Assembly: GCA_019637195.1 (NCBI GenBank)
Contig: JAHBWA010000099.1
Location: 1-32,765, forward strand
From: Labilithrix sp.
GTDB taxonomy: Bacteria; Myxococcota_A; Polyangia; Polyangiales; Polyangiaceae
Direction of reading: 5' to 3'
Length of the DNA: 32,765 nucleotides
Positions 25,883 to 32,765 of this stretch are shown here, in pieces; position 1 is the first letter of the stretch; every line of letters starts with the position of its first letter. The translations under genes were made by a program, and so were the position numbers. The notes below the pieces were generated by a model. The model was not told the origin of the DNA and did no database searches. It saw only the letters and a list, made by a program, of their open reading frames with translations.

Positions 25883-26919
25883 GGCTCCTCCTTCTTGCTG
25901 CGGGGGCGCTTGCTCTCGATGCGCTTCACCTCGGCTTCGAAGTCGCTCTCGAAGGCGCGGTCTTGGGTGAAGCGGAATTGCTCGAACTGCTCTTCGGCGA
26001 GGCGCTTCCCGATCTCCGCCGAGACCTTTCCCGCATTCGTCAGCACCTCGTACTCGTTGAACTGTAAGAAGGCGTCGAGCTTCTTCACCCAGTCGGCCAT
26101 CTTCATTGGGATCTGCCGCGCCGCCTGGTTCTCGGCGTAGTCGAGGTACATCGACACGATGCGCTCGAGCTCTTTGACCTCGTGCTCGATCAGATAGTTC
26201 TTGGCGACGCTGACATCGCTCTTCTGGATCTTGCCCTTCGGCGCGTTCTTCCAGGTAGTGAGTCCCATTGACGGTTTCTTGGCGTCGGCGCGCGAGGCGA
26301 TGACCTCAGCGGCTGTCTTGCCCGTCACTGCCCAGTGCAGCTTGTTCTGCACCGGCTTGAAGAAGGTCTTGGTCGTCTCGGCGTGCGGGTCGTAGTCGAC
26401 GCTGCACTGCTCGTAGATGTCGGTGATCTTCAGGTAGAAGCAGCGCTCGCTAGCGCAGATCTCACGGATCCGCTCGAGCAGCTCGTCGAAGTAGTCCTTT
26501 CCGACGCGCTTATTCAACTTGTGCCGCTCGTCATCGAGCACGAAGCCCTTGACGACGAGCTCGCGCAGTGTCTGCGTGGCCCAGATACGGAACTGCGTGG
26601 CCTGCGCGCTGTTCACGCGGTAGCCGACAGAGATGATCGCGTCGAGGTTGTAGTACTCGATGGAGCGCGTGACCTGGCGGGCGCCCTCCGTGCGAACCGT
26701 TTCCATTATGGAAACAGTTGCCTCCGGGTCGAGCTCGCCGGATTCGATGATGTTCTTCAGGTGCTTGGCGATGGCAGGAACGCCCACACCGAACAGCTCG
26801 GCAATGCGCCTTTGCTCAAGCCAGAAGGTCTCCGCCTCGTAGAGCACCTCGATCCGCACCGTGCCGCGATCGGTTCGGTAGAGGATCACCTCGCCTTCCT
26901 TGGGGGGCTGGTCGGTCAT
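25879..26919 (-). CDS. rhuM: RhuM-family protein, first intact gene of the Wadjet operon
   Basis: 346 residues. Residues 1-110 are a Bro-N/KilA-N-like DNA-binding region (TFWLEQRRIAELFGV, IAKHLKNIIESGEL, ITRSIEYYNLDAIISVGYRV-type block, QFRIWATQTLRELVVKGF). The middle has DYFDELLERIREICASE then FYLKITDIY, and the end holds DWVKKLDAFL and AGKVSAEIGK. RhuM was named from Salmonella SPI-3; its biochemical role is unknown, and the family is common in phage-derived and defence regions. The ATG at 26919 is preceded by GGAAGG, a clear Shine-Dalgarno site, and overlaps a 52-codon ORF upstream. The stop overlaps jetA. A second, broken RhuM C-terminus is at 1460-1707. Confidence 0.9.
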   Translation of the reverse strand: MTDQPPKEGEVILYRTDRGTVRIEVLYEAETFWLEQRRIAELFGVGVPAIAKHLKNIIESGELDPEATVSIMETVRTEGARQVTRSIEYYNLDAIISVGYRVNSAQATQFRIWATQTLRELVVKGFVLDDERHKLNKRVGKDYFDELLERIREICASERCFYLKITDIYEQCSVDYDPHAETTKTFFKPVQNKLHWAVTGKTAAEVIASRADAKKPSMGLTTWKNAPKGKIQKSDVSVAKNYLIEHEVKELERIVSMYLDYAENQAARQIPMKMADWVKKLDAFLQFNEYEVLTNAGKVSAEIGKRLAEEQFEQFRFTQDRAFESDFEAEVKRIESKRPRSKKEEP

Positions 26920-27074
26920 GAGAGCCTTCCGTATGGCTCGTCGTACCTCTCCAGGATGAGGCGCTTCGTGCGACACGCGCCGCGCGTGACCTCGTCCTTG
27001 TGTTCCAGGATCGAGACGGTGTTCGTGGTGGTTGGCGTCACGCAGCGTTCGGCCGTCGAGCCCGTGATCGTCAT
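26916..27074 (-). CDS. 52-residue ORF coupled to rhuM
   Basis: MTITGSTAERCVTPTTTNTV then SILEHKDEVTRGACRTKR and LILERYDEPYGRLS. Both ends overlap neighbouring reading frames by four bases: its ATG overlaps the stop of the upstream frame (27071-27074), and its TGA overlaps the rhuM ATG (26916-26919). The composition is protein-like, with two Cys and a TNTVSILE strand. It may be a small first gene of the operon or the tail of the broken gene upstream. No family is recognised. Confidence 0.4.
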   Translation of the reverse strand: MTITGSTAERCVTPTTTNTVSILEHKDEVTRGACRTKRLILERYDEPYGRLS

Positions 27075-27585
27075 CGTGAGGTGCATGCCTCCCTGGTGCC
27101 CGCATCCCTAGGACGTTCATGCAGCGGGAGCACCTCCGCGTCGACCGCGGCGTAGTTCAGTTGGTCGGAGTCGAGCCGGGGGATCGATAAGAACCGCATA
27201 CTGTCCTCCCGCTCGGCGGCAACGTCGTCGATCGCGGCAGCGAGGGTGTCGACGGCCGACCACTCGGGCGCGGGCCTCGACGGCCACATCTCGGTTTGCG
27301 TGAACATCTCCTTCACGAGCTCGGGGAGCACGCCGAAAGGGCGTGCGGTGAAGTGACGGACGAGCTCGTCACCACGTTCGATGTCCCGCAGCCGAACATC
27401 GGCGGCCTCGTTCAACCACGTGCGCGGCGGCCAGGGGCGCGACTCCGACCGATGAACGCCATCCGCACTGCGCCGTCGACGCTCGCGCCGACGGCTTCGA
27501 GCAAGGGGCCGACAACGACCGGAGGAAGCCTACCCTTGAAGCCTTCCGGCCCGCGCAGGCGAATATGGTCGTAAAGCTCGGTCAT
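27071..27585 (-). pseudogene. Mosaic of broken gene fragments at the operon head
   Basis: From ATG 27585 one frame reads MTELYDHIRLRGPEGFKGRL then PPVVVGPLLEAVGASVDGAV and stops at 27412. A second frame takes over with PPRTWLNEAADVRLRDIERG and FTQTEMWPSRPAPEWSAVD, so a single-base deletion near 27,450 broke one gene. Its end, DSDQLNYAAVDAEVLPLHER, looks like the ExoIII motif (Y-x-x-x-D) of RNase D-like 3'-5' exonucleases, which suggests a second fused fragment. The first part resembles a myxobacterial unknown family only in style. The frame ends at 27071, overlapping the 52-codon ORF. A TAAGGT hexamer lies 9 bases before ATG 27585 and could drive the whole operon. Confidence 0.5.
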
Positions 27586-27995
27586 CGTGAATTTACCTTA
27601 CCACCGCCGAACGGCTGACCCGAGGGACTTGCCTGCCGTGGCCAGGTCTCCCCCAAGTCGCTGGCGGTCGCCTGCGTCCGTCGCCACGTGCGGTGCACCG
27701 TCGACTGCTTCCGCTTCGTACCGGCGGGGCGCGTGCGCATTCGGAGCTGGAGGCCATTCGTGCGAGGCAGCCAGGAAGGCTGCGCGAACGCAGCGGGGAC
27801 CTCTACTCGACCCTCGACTGGTCCGTCCTCTGCGCCGAGGTCGCGACGCTCCGGATCGAGCGCGTCGAGCGGGGGAAGGTAATCGCGCCACCGCTCGCGA
27901 GGGCCGCGGGCGACAACCGGGCGCACGCGAACGCCGCGGACAAGGTCCTTGCTACACCTGATGACGATCCACCGAAAATCGCGGTGGGAGATGGG
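27586..27995. other. 410-base stretch between the mosaic and the tRNA gene
   Basis: No recognised gene. On the plus strand a frame from GTG 27693 has fairly normal composition around ERSGDLYSTLDWSVLCAEVA then TLRIERVERGKVIAPPLARA before running into the antisense of the tRNA. Position and orientation next to an att-like tRNA 3' end would suit a C-terminal integrase remnant, but no catalytic R-H-R-Y residue can be identified, so this is only a suspicion. Confidence 0.3.
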
Positions 27996-28066
27996 TTCCG
28001 GCGCAGGGATTCGAACCCCGATAAGAGGATCCAAAATCCTCTGTCCTGCCATTAGACGACGCCGGA
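27996..28066 (-). tRNA. tRNA-Gln (anticodon UUG)
   Basis: The minus strand folds as a complete cloverleaf: acceptor TCCGGCG/CGCCGGA, D arm GTC-TAATGGCAG-GAC, anticodon stem GAGGA/TCCTC with loop TTTTGGA (anticodon TTG), T arm CGGGG-TTCGAAT-CCCTG, discriminator A. CCA is not encoded (the next bases are CCC). The gene ends exactly where the 18-bp repeat starts. Confidence 0.95.
27997..28014 (-). other. att-like site in the tRNA-Gln 3' end
   Basis: These 18 bases (acceptor 3' strand and half of the T arm) recur exactly at 17120-17137 in direct orientation. Integrases of the tyrosine-recombinase type typically use this part of tRNA genes and rebuild it, leaving an intact tRNA on one side. Confidence 0.65.
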
Positions 28067-28160
28067 AGGACGGGCTCAAACTAGCCGAGCGACGGGCGTT
28101 TGCAAGATGTCGCGCGGTTGCGGGCGGCGGCTACGTAGAGCTTGCGGGTCGTGCTAAGCG

Positions 28161-28808
28161 ATGCGGGTCGTGATCACCGTCGAAACGTTCCCTGCTGGGC
28201 CGCTCGGATGCAACTGCTCGCTCGTCGTCGACGCGGCGACGAAGCGGGCCATCGTCGTCGATCCGGGCGGGGACTTCGAGCTCATCGAGGCGAAGCTCGG
28301 GGAGCTCGGCGCGACGGTCGACGCGATCGTCCACACGCACACGCACATCGATCACGTCGGGGCGACCGCGGCCGTGCAGCGGAAGAGCAACGCGCGCGCG
28401 TGCATCCACGAGGCCGACCGCTTCCTCTACGACCTCCTCCCGGTGCAGGCGGCGATGCTCGGGATCCCGCTGCCGGAGACCGTCGAGATGGAGGGCTCGC
28501 TGAAGGACGGCGCGTCCGTGAGCACGGGGAGCGTCGAGCTCGGCGTGCTCCACACGCCGGGACACACACCGGGCAGCGTCACGTTCGTCGTGAAGACCCC
28601 GGACGGCACGCGTGTCTTCTCCGGCGACACGCTCTTCCGGCGCGGCATCGGCCGCACGGACCTCTGGGGCGGCGACAGCGGGCTCATCATGAAGTCGCTC
28701 CGCGAGAAGATCCTCGCGCTGCCGGACGACGCGGTCGTCGTGCCGGGGCACGGCCCCGAGACGACGATCGGCGAGGAGCGCATGAAGAACCCCTACCTCG
28801 CGCCGTGA
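28161..28808 (+). CDS. MBL-fold metallo-hydrolase (glyoxalase II-like)
   Basis: 215 residues. Metal ligands follow the classic order: HTHID-H at 60-65 (His60, His62, Asp64, His65), GHTPGS with His135, SGDTLF with Asp156, and VPGHGP with His197. The fit to small YcbL/glyoxalase-II-like hydrolases is good: LGCN(C/A)S-(L/V)-(V) near the start, NPYL at the end. The exact substrate (thioester or other) is not predictable. It is transcribed away from the tRNA and convergent with the large PilZ gene. Confidence 0.9.
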   Translation: MRVVITVETFPAGPLGCNCSLVVDAATKRAIVVDPGGDFELIEAKLGELGATVDAIVHTHTHIDHVGATAAVQRKSNARACIHEADRFLYDLLPVQAAMLGIPLPETVEMEGSLKDGASVSTGSVELGVLHTPGHTPGSVTFVVKTPDGTRVFSGDTLFRRGIGRTDLWGGDSGLIMKSLREKILALPDDAVVVPGHGPETTIGEERMKNPYLAP

Positions 28809-28907
28809 TCTCACGCGCGACCGCCCGGGCGCTGAGCCAGCGCGCACCGCGACCACACGACAGCCGAACGCGCCGGCGCGTGGCGAGCGCCGCGCGCCGA
28901 TGGACGG

Positions 28908-28970
28908 CGCCGTCGCCCGGAGACGCGACGCCGTCGCCCGGAGACGCGACGCCGTCGCCCGGACGCGCGA
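28908..28970. repeat. Three tandem copies of a 21-bp unit
   Basis: The unit CGCCGTCGCCCGGAGACGCGA is repeated at 28908, 28929 and 28950, the last with a GAGA to GACG change. It lies between two convergent genes, just past the stop of the PilZ gene. It is probably slippage-derived; it might help transcription termination. Confidence 0.75.
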
Positions 28971-28980
28971 CGTCGGCGTC

Positions 28981-31257
28981 CTAGAGCTCCGGATCGGGCG
29001 TCGGCGTCGGGGTCGGCGCTGCCGTCGGCGTCGCCGTCGGAGCGACCGGCGTAGGCGCCGGGGCGGGTGCCGGCTCCGGATCGGTCTCCGGGCGCGACGG
29101 CGGGTTGTCGGGATCCGGCGCGGGCACCGGCTTCGGCGCGGGCTTCGGACGAACGACCGGCTTCGGCGGCGGTGGCGGCGCCGGCGCCGCCGTGGTCGCG
29201 GTCGCCGTCTCGACAGCCGCCGTCGCGGCCGCGGCGTCGGCGCTCTCGGCGCCCGCCGTCTCCACGCCCGCGTCGTCGGTCGCGGCGGCGATCGCCGCCC
29301 CCGCGTCCTCGCCTTCGGCAGGCGCGGCGCCGGCCTCGGCCGGGTCCGACGTCGCCGCGGCGCTCTCCGACGCGCTCGGCGTAGGCGTCGGCGCGGCGCT
29401 CTCGGTAGGCGCCGGCTGAGCCCCGAGCACGCTGTCGAGCGCGCCCGACTTGTACGCGAACACGCCACCGCCCACGAGGAGCGCGACGACCACGAGGCCG
29501 GCGACGAGACCGCCGCCACCCTTCTTCTTCGGGGGCGCCGTCAGGCTCGGACCGATCGGCTTCGCGGGCTCGGCGACGGGCGGAGGCGGCGTCGACCTCG
29601 CGACGGCCGGCGCCCCCGCCGCGGGGGCCGGCGTCGGGATGGGAGCGGCCGCGCCCTTACCGAGCGGCGACGTCATCATCAACGTGTCGCCCGACTGCTG
29701 CGGGTCGGGCTGCTGCTCTTCGACCTTGCCGTCGCGCTGCGAGCTCTGAGAAAAGAGCGGGTTTTGCCCGATCTCCTCGAGCGATCCGCCGGCCTCGCGG
29801 AGCGCCTCTTCGAGGAGCTCCGCGGCCTGTTTCATCACCGTCGGCTCCTTGACCGAGTCGAAGGGCGCGGGGTCGTGCTCGAGCTTCGGGAACATCGGCC
29901 CCGTCGCCGTCGGCATCGGCGCCGGCGTCGGCTCGGGCGCCGACGCGGCGGGAGAGGTCCCCGTGCTCGTCGCTGCCGGAGGCTCCGCCGACGCGGCCGC
30001 GGCCGCAGCTGCAGCCTCGATGGCGACCGGCTCGATCTCCGCGTTCAGCGTCGGGAGCTCGTTCTTGTTGTCCTTGTTGTCCGCGCCGGGAGCGCTCGAC
30101 GGCGCCGGCAGCCCGACACCCATCATCGTCGCCTTGCGCGCGCTCGCGAGGGGACGCGGCGGCGGCGCCGCGCCGAGACGCGGCTCGGACGACTTCGCCG
30201 AAGGCGAAGCACCGCCCGGCGCAGTCCCCGGAAGGACCGCAGCACCACCCGGACCAGCACCACCCGGACCAGCACCACCGCCCGGAACAGCACCACCCGA
30301 AGCAGCACCACTGCCCGGACCAGCACCACCACCCGAAGCAGCACCGCCCGAAGCAGCACCGCCCGAAGCAGCACCGCCCGAAGCAGCGCCACCCGAAGAC
30401 AACGCACCACCCGCGGGCGACGCCACCGGCGACGGCCCCCCCGGAGGCGACGCCGCGGGCCCGATCCCGATCGCCGTCGCCGGCTTGTGCGCCATCGGAG
30501 GCGGCGGTCCGCCGGCGCGCGGCGGCGGACTGGGCGCGGCCGGCTTGGGCGCCGGAAGGTTCGGCAGCGCGCTGCCGAGCGGCATCGTCTTCGCCATCGA
30601 AGGCGTCGCCGTCGAGGGCCCGGCGGGGCGCGGGCTCGCCGCGGGCTTCGACAAGCCCGGCGCCGACGTCGGCGGGGCGGCGGGAGCCTTGGCGGCAGGC
30701 GGGGGCGCCTTCGCGGCAGGGGCCGCCGGCGGGGGCGCCTTCGCGGCAGGGACCGCAGGCGACGGCGCTGGCGCGCGCGAGGCGGCCGGCGACGCGACCG
30801 GCGCCCCAGACGCAAGGGGCGCCGCCGCGAGCCCGCGGAGCGTGGTCGGCTGCCCGGCCGTCTTCGCCTCGTCTTCGAGGGCGGCGGGATCCGACGTGTA
30901 GGCGCTCCCGGCGTCGGCCTTCTGCGCGATGAGCTTGTCGATGACGGCGCGCGACGCCTCGTCGATCTTGATGAACTTCACGCCCATGCCGGCGGGCTTC
31001 TCGGCCGCCGCCTGCGTCGGCTCACGCTTCCACACGACGCGCCCGACGCCCGAGATGACGCTCTTGTCGCCGGCGAGCCGGATCTCGAACTTGAGAAGCG
31101 TGCCCGGCGGGAACGGGGTGGGCGTCTTGACGAAGATCCCTCCCTTGCTCACGTCGTGCGAGTGGTTCTCGATGAACTCGTCGACCGTCGCGCTCTTGTA
31201 GCGAACGTTCAGGCTGACGACCTTGGCGCGTTTGTCTTTGCGCGTGTCTTGGCTCAT
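28981..31257 (-). CDS. PilZ-domain protein with long Pro/Ala/Gly linker, one membrane helix and Pro-rich tail
   Basis: 758 residues. Residues about 8-105 are a PilZ-type domain of the myxobacterial TIGR02266 kind: NHSHDVSKGGIFVKT (D-x-S-x-GG), PFPPGTLLKFEIRL, GRVVWKRE and AGMGVKF. Residues about 130-470 are low-complexity Pro/Ala/Gly/Ser with Gly-Gly-Ala-Ala-Ser repeats, interrupted near 475-540 by a conserved-looking helical patch (MKQAAELLEEALREAGG). A membrane helix is at about 578-600 (LVAGLVVVALLVGGGVFAY), followed by about 155 residues of Pro/Ala/Thr-rich tail ending PTPTPDPEL. The PilZ part is cytoplasmic by this topology. c-di-GMP binding is uncertain, since the full RxxxR is not evident. 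Possible roles are motility or envelope control. Confidence 0.75.
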   Translation of the reverse strand: MSQDTRKDKRAKVVSLNVRYKSATVDEFIENHSHDVSKGGIFVKTPTPFPPGTLLKFEIRLAGDKSVISGVGRVVWKREPTQAAAEKPAGMGVKFIKIDEASRAVIDKLIAQKADAGSAYTSDPAALEDEAKTAGQPTTLRGLAAAPLASGAPVASPAASRAPAPSPAVPAAKAPPPAAPAAKAPPPAAKAPAAPPTSAPGLSKPAASPRPAGPSTATPSMAKTMPLGSALPNLPAPKPAAPSPPPRAGGPPPPMAHKPATAIGIGPAASPPGGPSPVASPAGGALSSGGAASGGAASGGAASGGAASGGGAGPGSGAASGGAVPGGGAGPGGAGPGGAAVLPGTAPGGASPSAKSSEPRLGAAPPPRPLASARKATMMGVGLPAPSSAPGADNKDNKNELPTLNAEIEPVAIEAAAAAAAASAEPPAATSTGTSPAASAPEPTPAPMPTATGPMFPKLEHDPAPFDSVKEPTVMKQAAELLEEALREAGGSLEEIGQNPLFSQSSQRDGKVEEQQPDPQQSGDTLMMTSPLGKGAAAPIPTPAPAAGAPAVARSTPPPPVAEPAKPIGPSLTAPPKKKGGGGLVAGLVVVALLVGGGVFAYKSGALDSVLGAQPAPTESAAPTPTPSASESAAATSDPAEAGAAPAEGEDAGAAIAAATDDAGVETAGAESADAAAATAAVETATATTAAPAPPPPPKPVVRPKPAPKPVPAPDPDNPPSRPETDPEPAPAPAPTPVAPTATPTAAPTPTPTPDPEL
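30332..30391 (-). repeat. 15-bp tandem repeats inside the PilZ gene (GGAAS repeats)
   Basis: Four consecutive copies of CCCGAAGCAGCACCG (the last one diverged), preceded from about 30230 by related degenerate units. On the coding strand they give Gly-Gly-Ala-Ala-Ser pentapeptides. All units are multiples of 3, so copy-number change would preserve the frame and only alter linker length. Confidence 0.85.
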
Positions 31258-31392
31258 TCGTGCTCTTCGACGCCTGACGTTTCTGGGCCCGACGCTGCGA
31301 AGTCCATCCTAACCGAGGCCTCTCGCAAAACGCCAACCCGCGAAGCTCGCGAGGTAGGGAAATCAGCCGAGACGCAGCGCATGAGCCACGGC

Positions 31393-31432
31393 GCGTGCGC
31401 GTGCGCAGACGAGCGTGCGCGTGCGCGGACGA
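31393..31432. repeat. Two tandem copies of a 20-bp alternating purine-pyrimidine unit
   Basis: GCGTGCGCGTGCGCAGACGA and its near-copy (A to G at one position) occupy 31393-31412 and 31413-31432; GCGCGCGCG continues after them. They lie between the divergent starts of the two PilZ genes. The GC/GT alternation makes the stretch prone to Z-DNA. Confidence 0.75.
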
Positions 31433-31473
31433 GCGCGCGCGTCGTCCAATGGCTCGCTTCGTCGTCCCCGTGG

Positions 31474-31479
31474 TACGCT
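31474..31479 (+). promoter_or_regulatory. Candidate -10 hexamer TACGCT for the small PilZ gene
   Basis: TACGCT lies 11 bases before the GTG at 31491, giving a leader of only a few bases. The hexamer falls inside the frame if the upstream ATG 31449 were used, which argues for the GTG as the start. Confidence 0.3.
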
Positions 31480-31490
31480 GGGCCGCCCTC

Positions 31491-31898
31491 GTGCCACCCG
31501 TCACGTCCCACTCCTCCGGCGCCGAGCAGGGCACACCGCACTTCCGCGCGCATCAGCGCCGGCCCGTACGGCTCAGCGCCACCCTCCGCTCCGAGCGCGA
31601 CGGCTGGGAGCGCCCGGCGAACGTCATCGACGTCCACGTCGCCGGCGCAGGCGTCGAGACCGACGAGCCGCTCGCGGCGGGCGAGCGTGTGACGATCTCC
31701 TTCGCGACGCCCACCCTCTGGGACCCGCTCATCCTCACAGCCGTCGTCGCCTGGGCTCATCCGCGCATGCCGAAGGACGAGCTCGACGCCCTCGGTCGCC
31801 CCCGCGCCAGCGCACGTTCCGGCCTCGCGTTCGACTACCCGACGCCCGACGCCACGCTCGCGATGTTCGAGATGCTCGTCGCGATCGACTTCGAGTAG
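31491..31898 (+). CDS. PilZ-domain protein
   Basis: 135 residues from GTG 31491 (ATG 31449 is the alternative, giving 149). HQRRPVRLSATLR supplies an R-x-x-x-R-like c-di-GMP-binding motif, followed by VIDVHVAGAGVETDEPL (D/N-x-S-x-GG region, here D-x-H-x-AGAG), then RVTISFATPTLWDPLILTA and VVAWAHP, GLAFDYP. The domain fills the protein. It is divergent from the larger PilZ gene and probably shares regulation. It would be a single-domain c-di-GMP-type adaptor; binding is not certain because the second motif deviates. Confidence 0.7.
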   Translation: MPPVTSHSSGAEQGTPHFRAHQRRPVRLSATLRSERDGWERPANVIDVHVAGAGVETDEPLAAGERVTISFATPTLWDPLILTAVVAWAHPRMPKDELDALGRPRASARSGLAFDYPTPDATLAMFEMLVAIDFE

Positions 31899-31941
31899 CC
31901 CTCGCCGTCGGAGGCGCTCGATCGTCCCGCACGCCTCGCGA

Positions 31942-32765
31942 TCAGCGGCGCGCGGGCAGCGCGGCGCGGTTCTTCTTCGCCTTCGGCTTGGTGGTCTTCT
32001 TGCTCGTCTTCTTCGGGAGGTCGAACCTCACCGTCTCGAGCAGCTTCTTCCTCCGCTTCACGATCTCGCGCTGCAGGTTCGCGACCGCGGCCTCGCGCGC
32101 GTCGTAGAGGCGGCGCGGCTTGCGGTGGACGCGGGCGTCCGAGAGCAGCGCGTACGTGAGCCACGGGAAGACCGCGGTGACGTCGCAGTGGACGTACGTC
32201 GACCCGTTCTGCGCGCTCTCGGCCGAGACCTTGCCCCAGGTGTGGCCTTCCCCCGCCGGACACGAGCCGACGGCGCCGCTATCGACCGCATCGACGCAGA
32301 GCTGCACGTCGAAGTCGAAGCCGTGCGTCGGCACGCCGAGGATCTGGTCGAGCAGCGGGCCGGCCTGCAGCGTGTAGCTCTTCGGGACGCCGCCGCCGAG
32401 GATCCAGATCGCCGTCTTCTTCCCGAGCGCGCCGGAGCAGTGGTGCTGCATCGCGCCCATCTCGAAGACGTCGTCGTTCACGTCGATCTCGAGCTTGAAG
32501 TCGCTCCCGTAGAGCCGCCTCAGCTTCACGATGTTCAGGAAGATCGAGCCGTCCTGCACGGCCCCGACGAAGATCGGGACGCCGTAGCGGTACGCGGTCG
32601 CGATGAGCGACGGGCTCTTGATGCCGAGCGCGTCCTCGAGCCGGGCGATGTCGCGACCGAGGAGCCAGTGGAGCTCCGTCGTCGTCATCTTGCGCTGGTA
32701 GTCCGGAGACAGGAGCAGCGCGCTGAACAGCTTGTCCGTCTCGAGCAGCGTCTCCTCGCGGAAGC
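31942..32765 (-). CDS. Deoxyhypusine synthase family protein, 5' end outside the window
   Basis: About 274 residues are visible, from FREETLLETDKLF at the window edge to the stop at 31942. Family motifs: SLIATAYRYGVPIFVG, IDVNDDVFEMG, HHCSGALGKKTAIWILGGG (NAD-binding region), then GEGHTWGKVSAES, in which the Lys of WGK corresponds to the catalytic lysine of deoxyhypusine synthase. The tail is Lys-rich (PKKTSKKTTKPKAKK). Bacterial members make polyamine derivatives such as homospermidine or act on unknown substrates, since bacteria normally lack eIF5A. It is convergent with the small PilZ gene. Confidence 0.85.
   Translation of the reverse strand, partial: FREETLLETDKLFSALLLSPDYQRKMTTTELHWLLGRDIARLEDALGIKSPSLIATAYRYGVPIFVGAVQDGSIFLNIVKLRRLYGSDFKLEIDVNDDVFEMGAMQHHCSGALGKKTAIWILGGGVPKSYTLQAGPLLDQILGVPTHGFDFDVQLCVDAVDSGAVGSCPAGEGHTWGKVSAESAQNGSTYVHCDVTAVFPWLTYALLSDARVHRKPRRLYDAREAAVANLQREIVKRRKKLLETVRFDLPKKTSKKTTKPKAKKNRAALPARR

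Noticed and set aside
27582..28079. Minus-strand frame running through the tRNA gene
   Set aside because: It includes translation of the tRNA itself (the familiar spurious RIPAPEP-type string) and no domain.
28908..28970. 21-bp repeats as a CRISPR or iteron array
   Set aside because: Only three contiguous copies with no spacers and no replication gene nearby.
30232..30406. CRISPR-like appearance of regularly spaced repeats
   Set aside because: Units are 15 bp, contiguous without spacers and in frame within a coding region; they encode a peptide repeat.
28900..31692. 930-codon plus-strand open frame opposite the PilZ gene
   Set aside because: Mostly Arg and low complexity, a shadow of the Pro/Ala-rich minus-strand gene, whose PilZ domain and membrane helix are recognisable.

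Overview
The window is GC-rich DNA that looks like a chromosomal accessory region from a myxobacterium-like bacterium (class Polyangia or a relative). The reasons are GC-dominated third codon positions, three predicted lipoproteins (two of them large, single-domain and of unknown role), two PilZ proteins (one with a long Pro/Ala-rich tail), a bacterial deoxyhypusine-synthase-family protein, and weak or absent Shine-Dalgarno sites. Taxonomy is an inference from these traits; there is no rRNA in the window.

Layout. 1-2836: a graveyard of gene pieces. It holds a Uma2 nuclease tail, a truncated unknown gene, the C-terminal half of a DUF4041/T5orf172 protein, a frameshifted RhuM C-terminus, an intact nucleotidyltransferase plus small-protein pair, and a second decayed Uma2 tail. 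2891-5123: a lipoprotein and an MgtC/SapB membrane protein. 5281-12272: a 6.06-kb gene for a giant DUF4011/SF1 helicase/Vsr-like nuclease/DUF3320 protein (the architecture of the Hhe antiphage protein), lying between two direct copies of a 113-bp segment. 12193-15255 (minus): a PLD-SF2 helicase-DUF3427 protein; its 3' end is one copy of that segment. 15358-17053: a divergent AraC regulator and NAD-dependent epimerase. 17120-28066: an interval bounded by a tRNA-Gln gene and an 18-bp copy of its 3' end. It contains a lipoprotein gene, then a minus-strand operon of rhuM plus a complete type I Wadjet system (jetA, jetB, jetC, jetD), and, near the tRNA, broken gene fragments. 28161-32765: apparently housekeeping or lineage-specific genes (MBL hydrolase, two PilZ proteins, deoxyhypusine-synthase-like protein).

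How it works together. The 5.3-28 kb stretch reads as a defence island with three large nucleic-acid-targeting systems: an Hhe-like protein, a PLD/DUF3427 helicase and Wadjet. Wadjet (an SMC-like complex with the JetD nuclease) cleaves closed circular plasmid DNA. The rhuM gene is fused to the Wadjet operon by a 4-base stop/start overlap, as jetA/jetB and jetB/jetC are to each other, so RhuM is a candidate accessory or regulatory partner. Two sets of direct repeats (tRNA 3' end; helicase 3' end) and many truncated genes show that the island was built by repeated insertion and recombination. No integrase, transposase or CRISPR array could be recognised.

Several genes that appear to have their own promoter carry a TANNNT-like hexamer (for example TACGCT) 6-8 bases before the start codon, which suggests leaderless transcription.
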